64,000 nt of DNA from Prorocentrum cordatum (taxonomy: Eukaryota; Sar; Dinophyceae; Prorocentrales; Prorocentraceae): NCBI GenBank assembly GCA_963575745.1, contig CAUYUJ010004725.1, positions 415,087-479,086 of the forward strand. The letters run 5' to 3'. The notes beneath the pieces are model-generated. The model saw only the letters and a program-made list of their open reading frames with translations, did no database searches and had not been told where the DNA came from. Below are positions 63,871-64,000 of this stretch, piece by piece. Every line of letters starts with the position of its first letter. Position 1 is the stretch's first letter. The position numbers and the translations under genes are program-made.

Positions 63871-64000
63871 CAACCTGCGACAACCTGTCATCCCCCTCCA
63901 GCTGGCGGCCAGCTTGGTATGGTTTGATGGCGTGGGCACGTGGCCCCAAAAAATGCACCGCCACCACCACCTCCCACACCCACTCCCCCTCCCAGGAAAC

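Overview
This is eukaryotic nuclear DNA, most likely from a dinoflagellate (inference). It is GC-rich and gene-poor, packed with microsatellites, minisatellites and small fold-back elements. Its one clearly recognisable protein-coding unit is a degenerate Ty1/copia-type LTR retrotransposon. The pol motifs of that element (VYGLNDAP in the reverse transcriptase, IDTAPGQ in the protease, an EHP...SW block before the integrase) match copia elements I associate with Symbiodiniaceae and Prorocentrum genomes. No bacterial-style gene, operon, CRISPR, tRNA or rRNA gene was seen. Most long open frames here are by-products of tandem repeats whose unit happens to lack stop codons.

Layout. 1-2.4 kb: purine/pyrimidine tracts. 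3.2-3.7, 8.3-9.9 and 53.5-61.4 kb: copies of one dispersed element, here called RE1 (a CGT/CGTCGT array ending in a conserved GTGGGTGGGTGGGATG tail). 4.0-4.9 and 23.9-24.5 kb: two copies of RE2 (a CAC/CACG array inside conserved flanks). 5.3-7.9 kb: a 28-bp minisatellite. 11.3-12.5 kb: a frame-broken plus-strand coding relic. 13.1-13.6 kb: a TTAGC pentamer array. 13.8-16.5 and 53.9-57.7 kb: two inverted copies of a 77-bp satellite (SAT77) with conserved non-satellite flanks. 18.6-26.3 kb: short protein-like minus-strand fragments among TIR and fold-back elements. 27-29 kb: polypurine duplications. 32.0-37.2 kb: a segment bracketed by inverted 11-bp arrays, containing an exon-like frame for an E/R/A-rich coiled coil. 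37.5-38.6 kb: a 53-bp minisatellite. 38.9-39.4 kb: another coiled-coil frame with a fold-back element inserted in frame.

40.74-50.18 kb: the LTR retrotransposon on the minus strand. It has short LTRs (178 and about 190 bp), a TGGTAGC primer-binding site, Gag, protease, a dinoflagellate-type linker, integrase, reverse transcriptase and RNase H in copia order. Several frameshifts, an in-frame TGA and lost catalytic or zinc-ligand residues indicate an inactive copy, although some frameshifts fall in G/C homopolymers and could be assembly errors. 50.7-52.6 kb: 12-bp and CAT arrays with a conserved tail (RE3). 62.1-63.9 kb: further minisatellites, a GGGTCGCGG array, a CAA array and a third RE3 tail.

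Recurrent theme: several families here (RE1, RE3, SAT77) pair a rapidly changing simple or tandem repeat with a conserved single-copy tail or flank, and the pair recurs at distant places. That suggests mobile units which carry satellite DNA with them. All family names are provisional. All homology statements come from reading this window by eye and from memory of protein families, with no database search.
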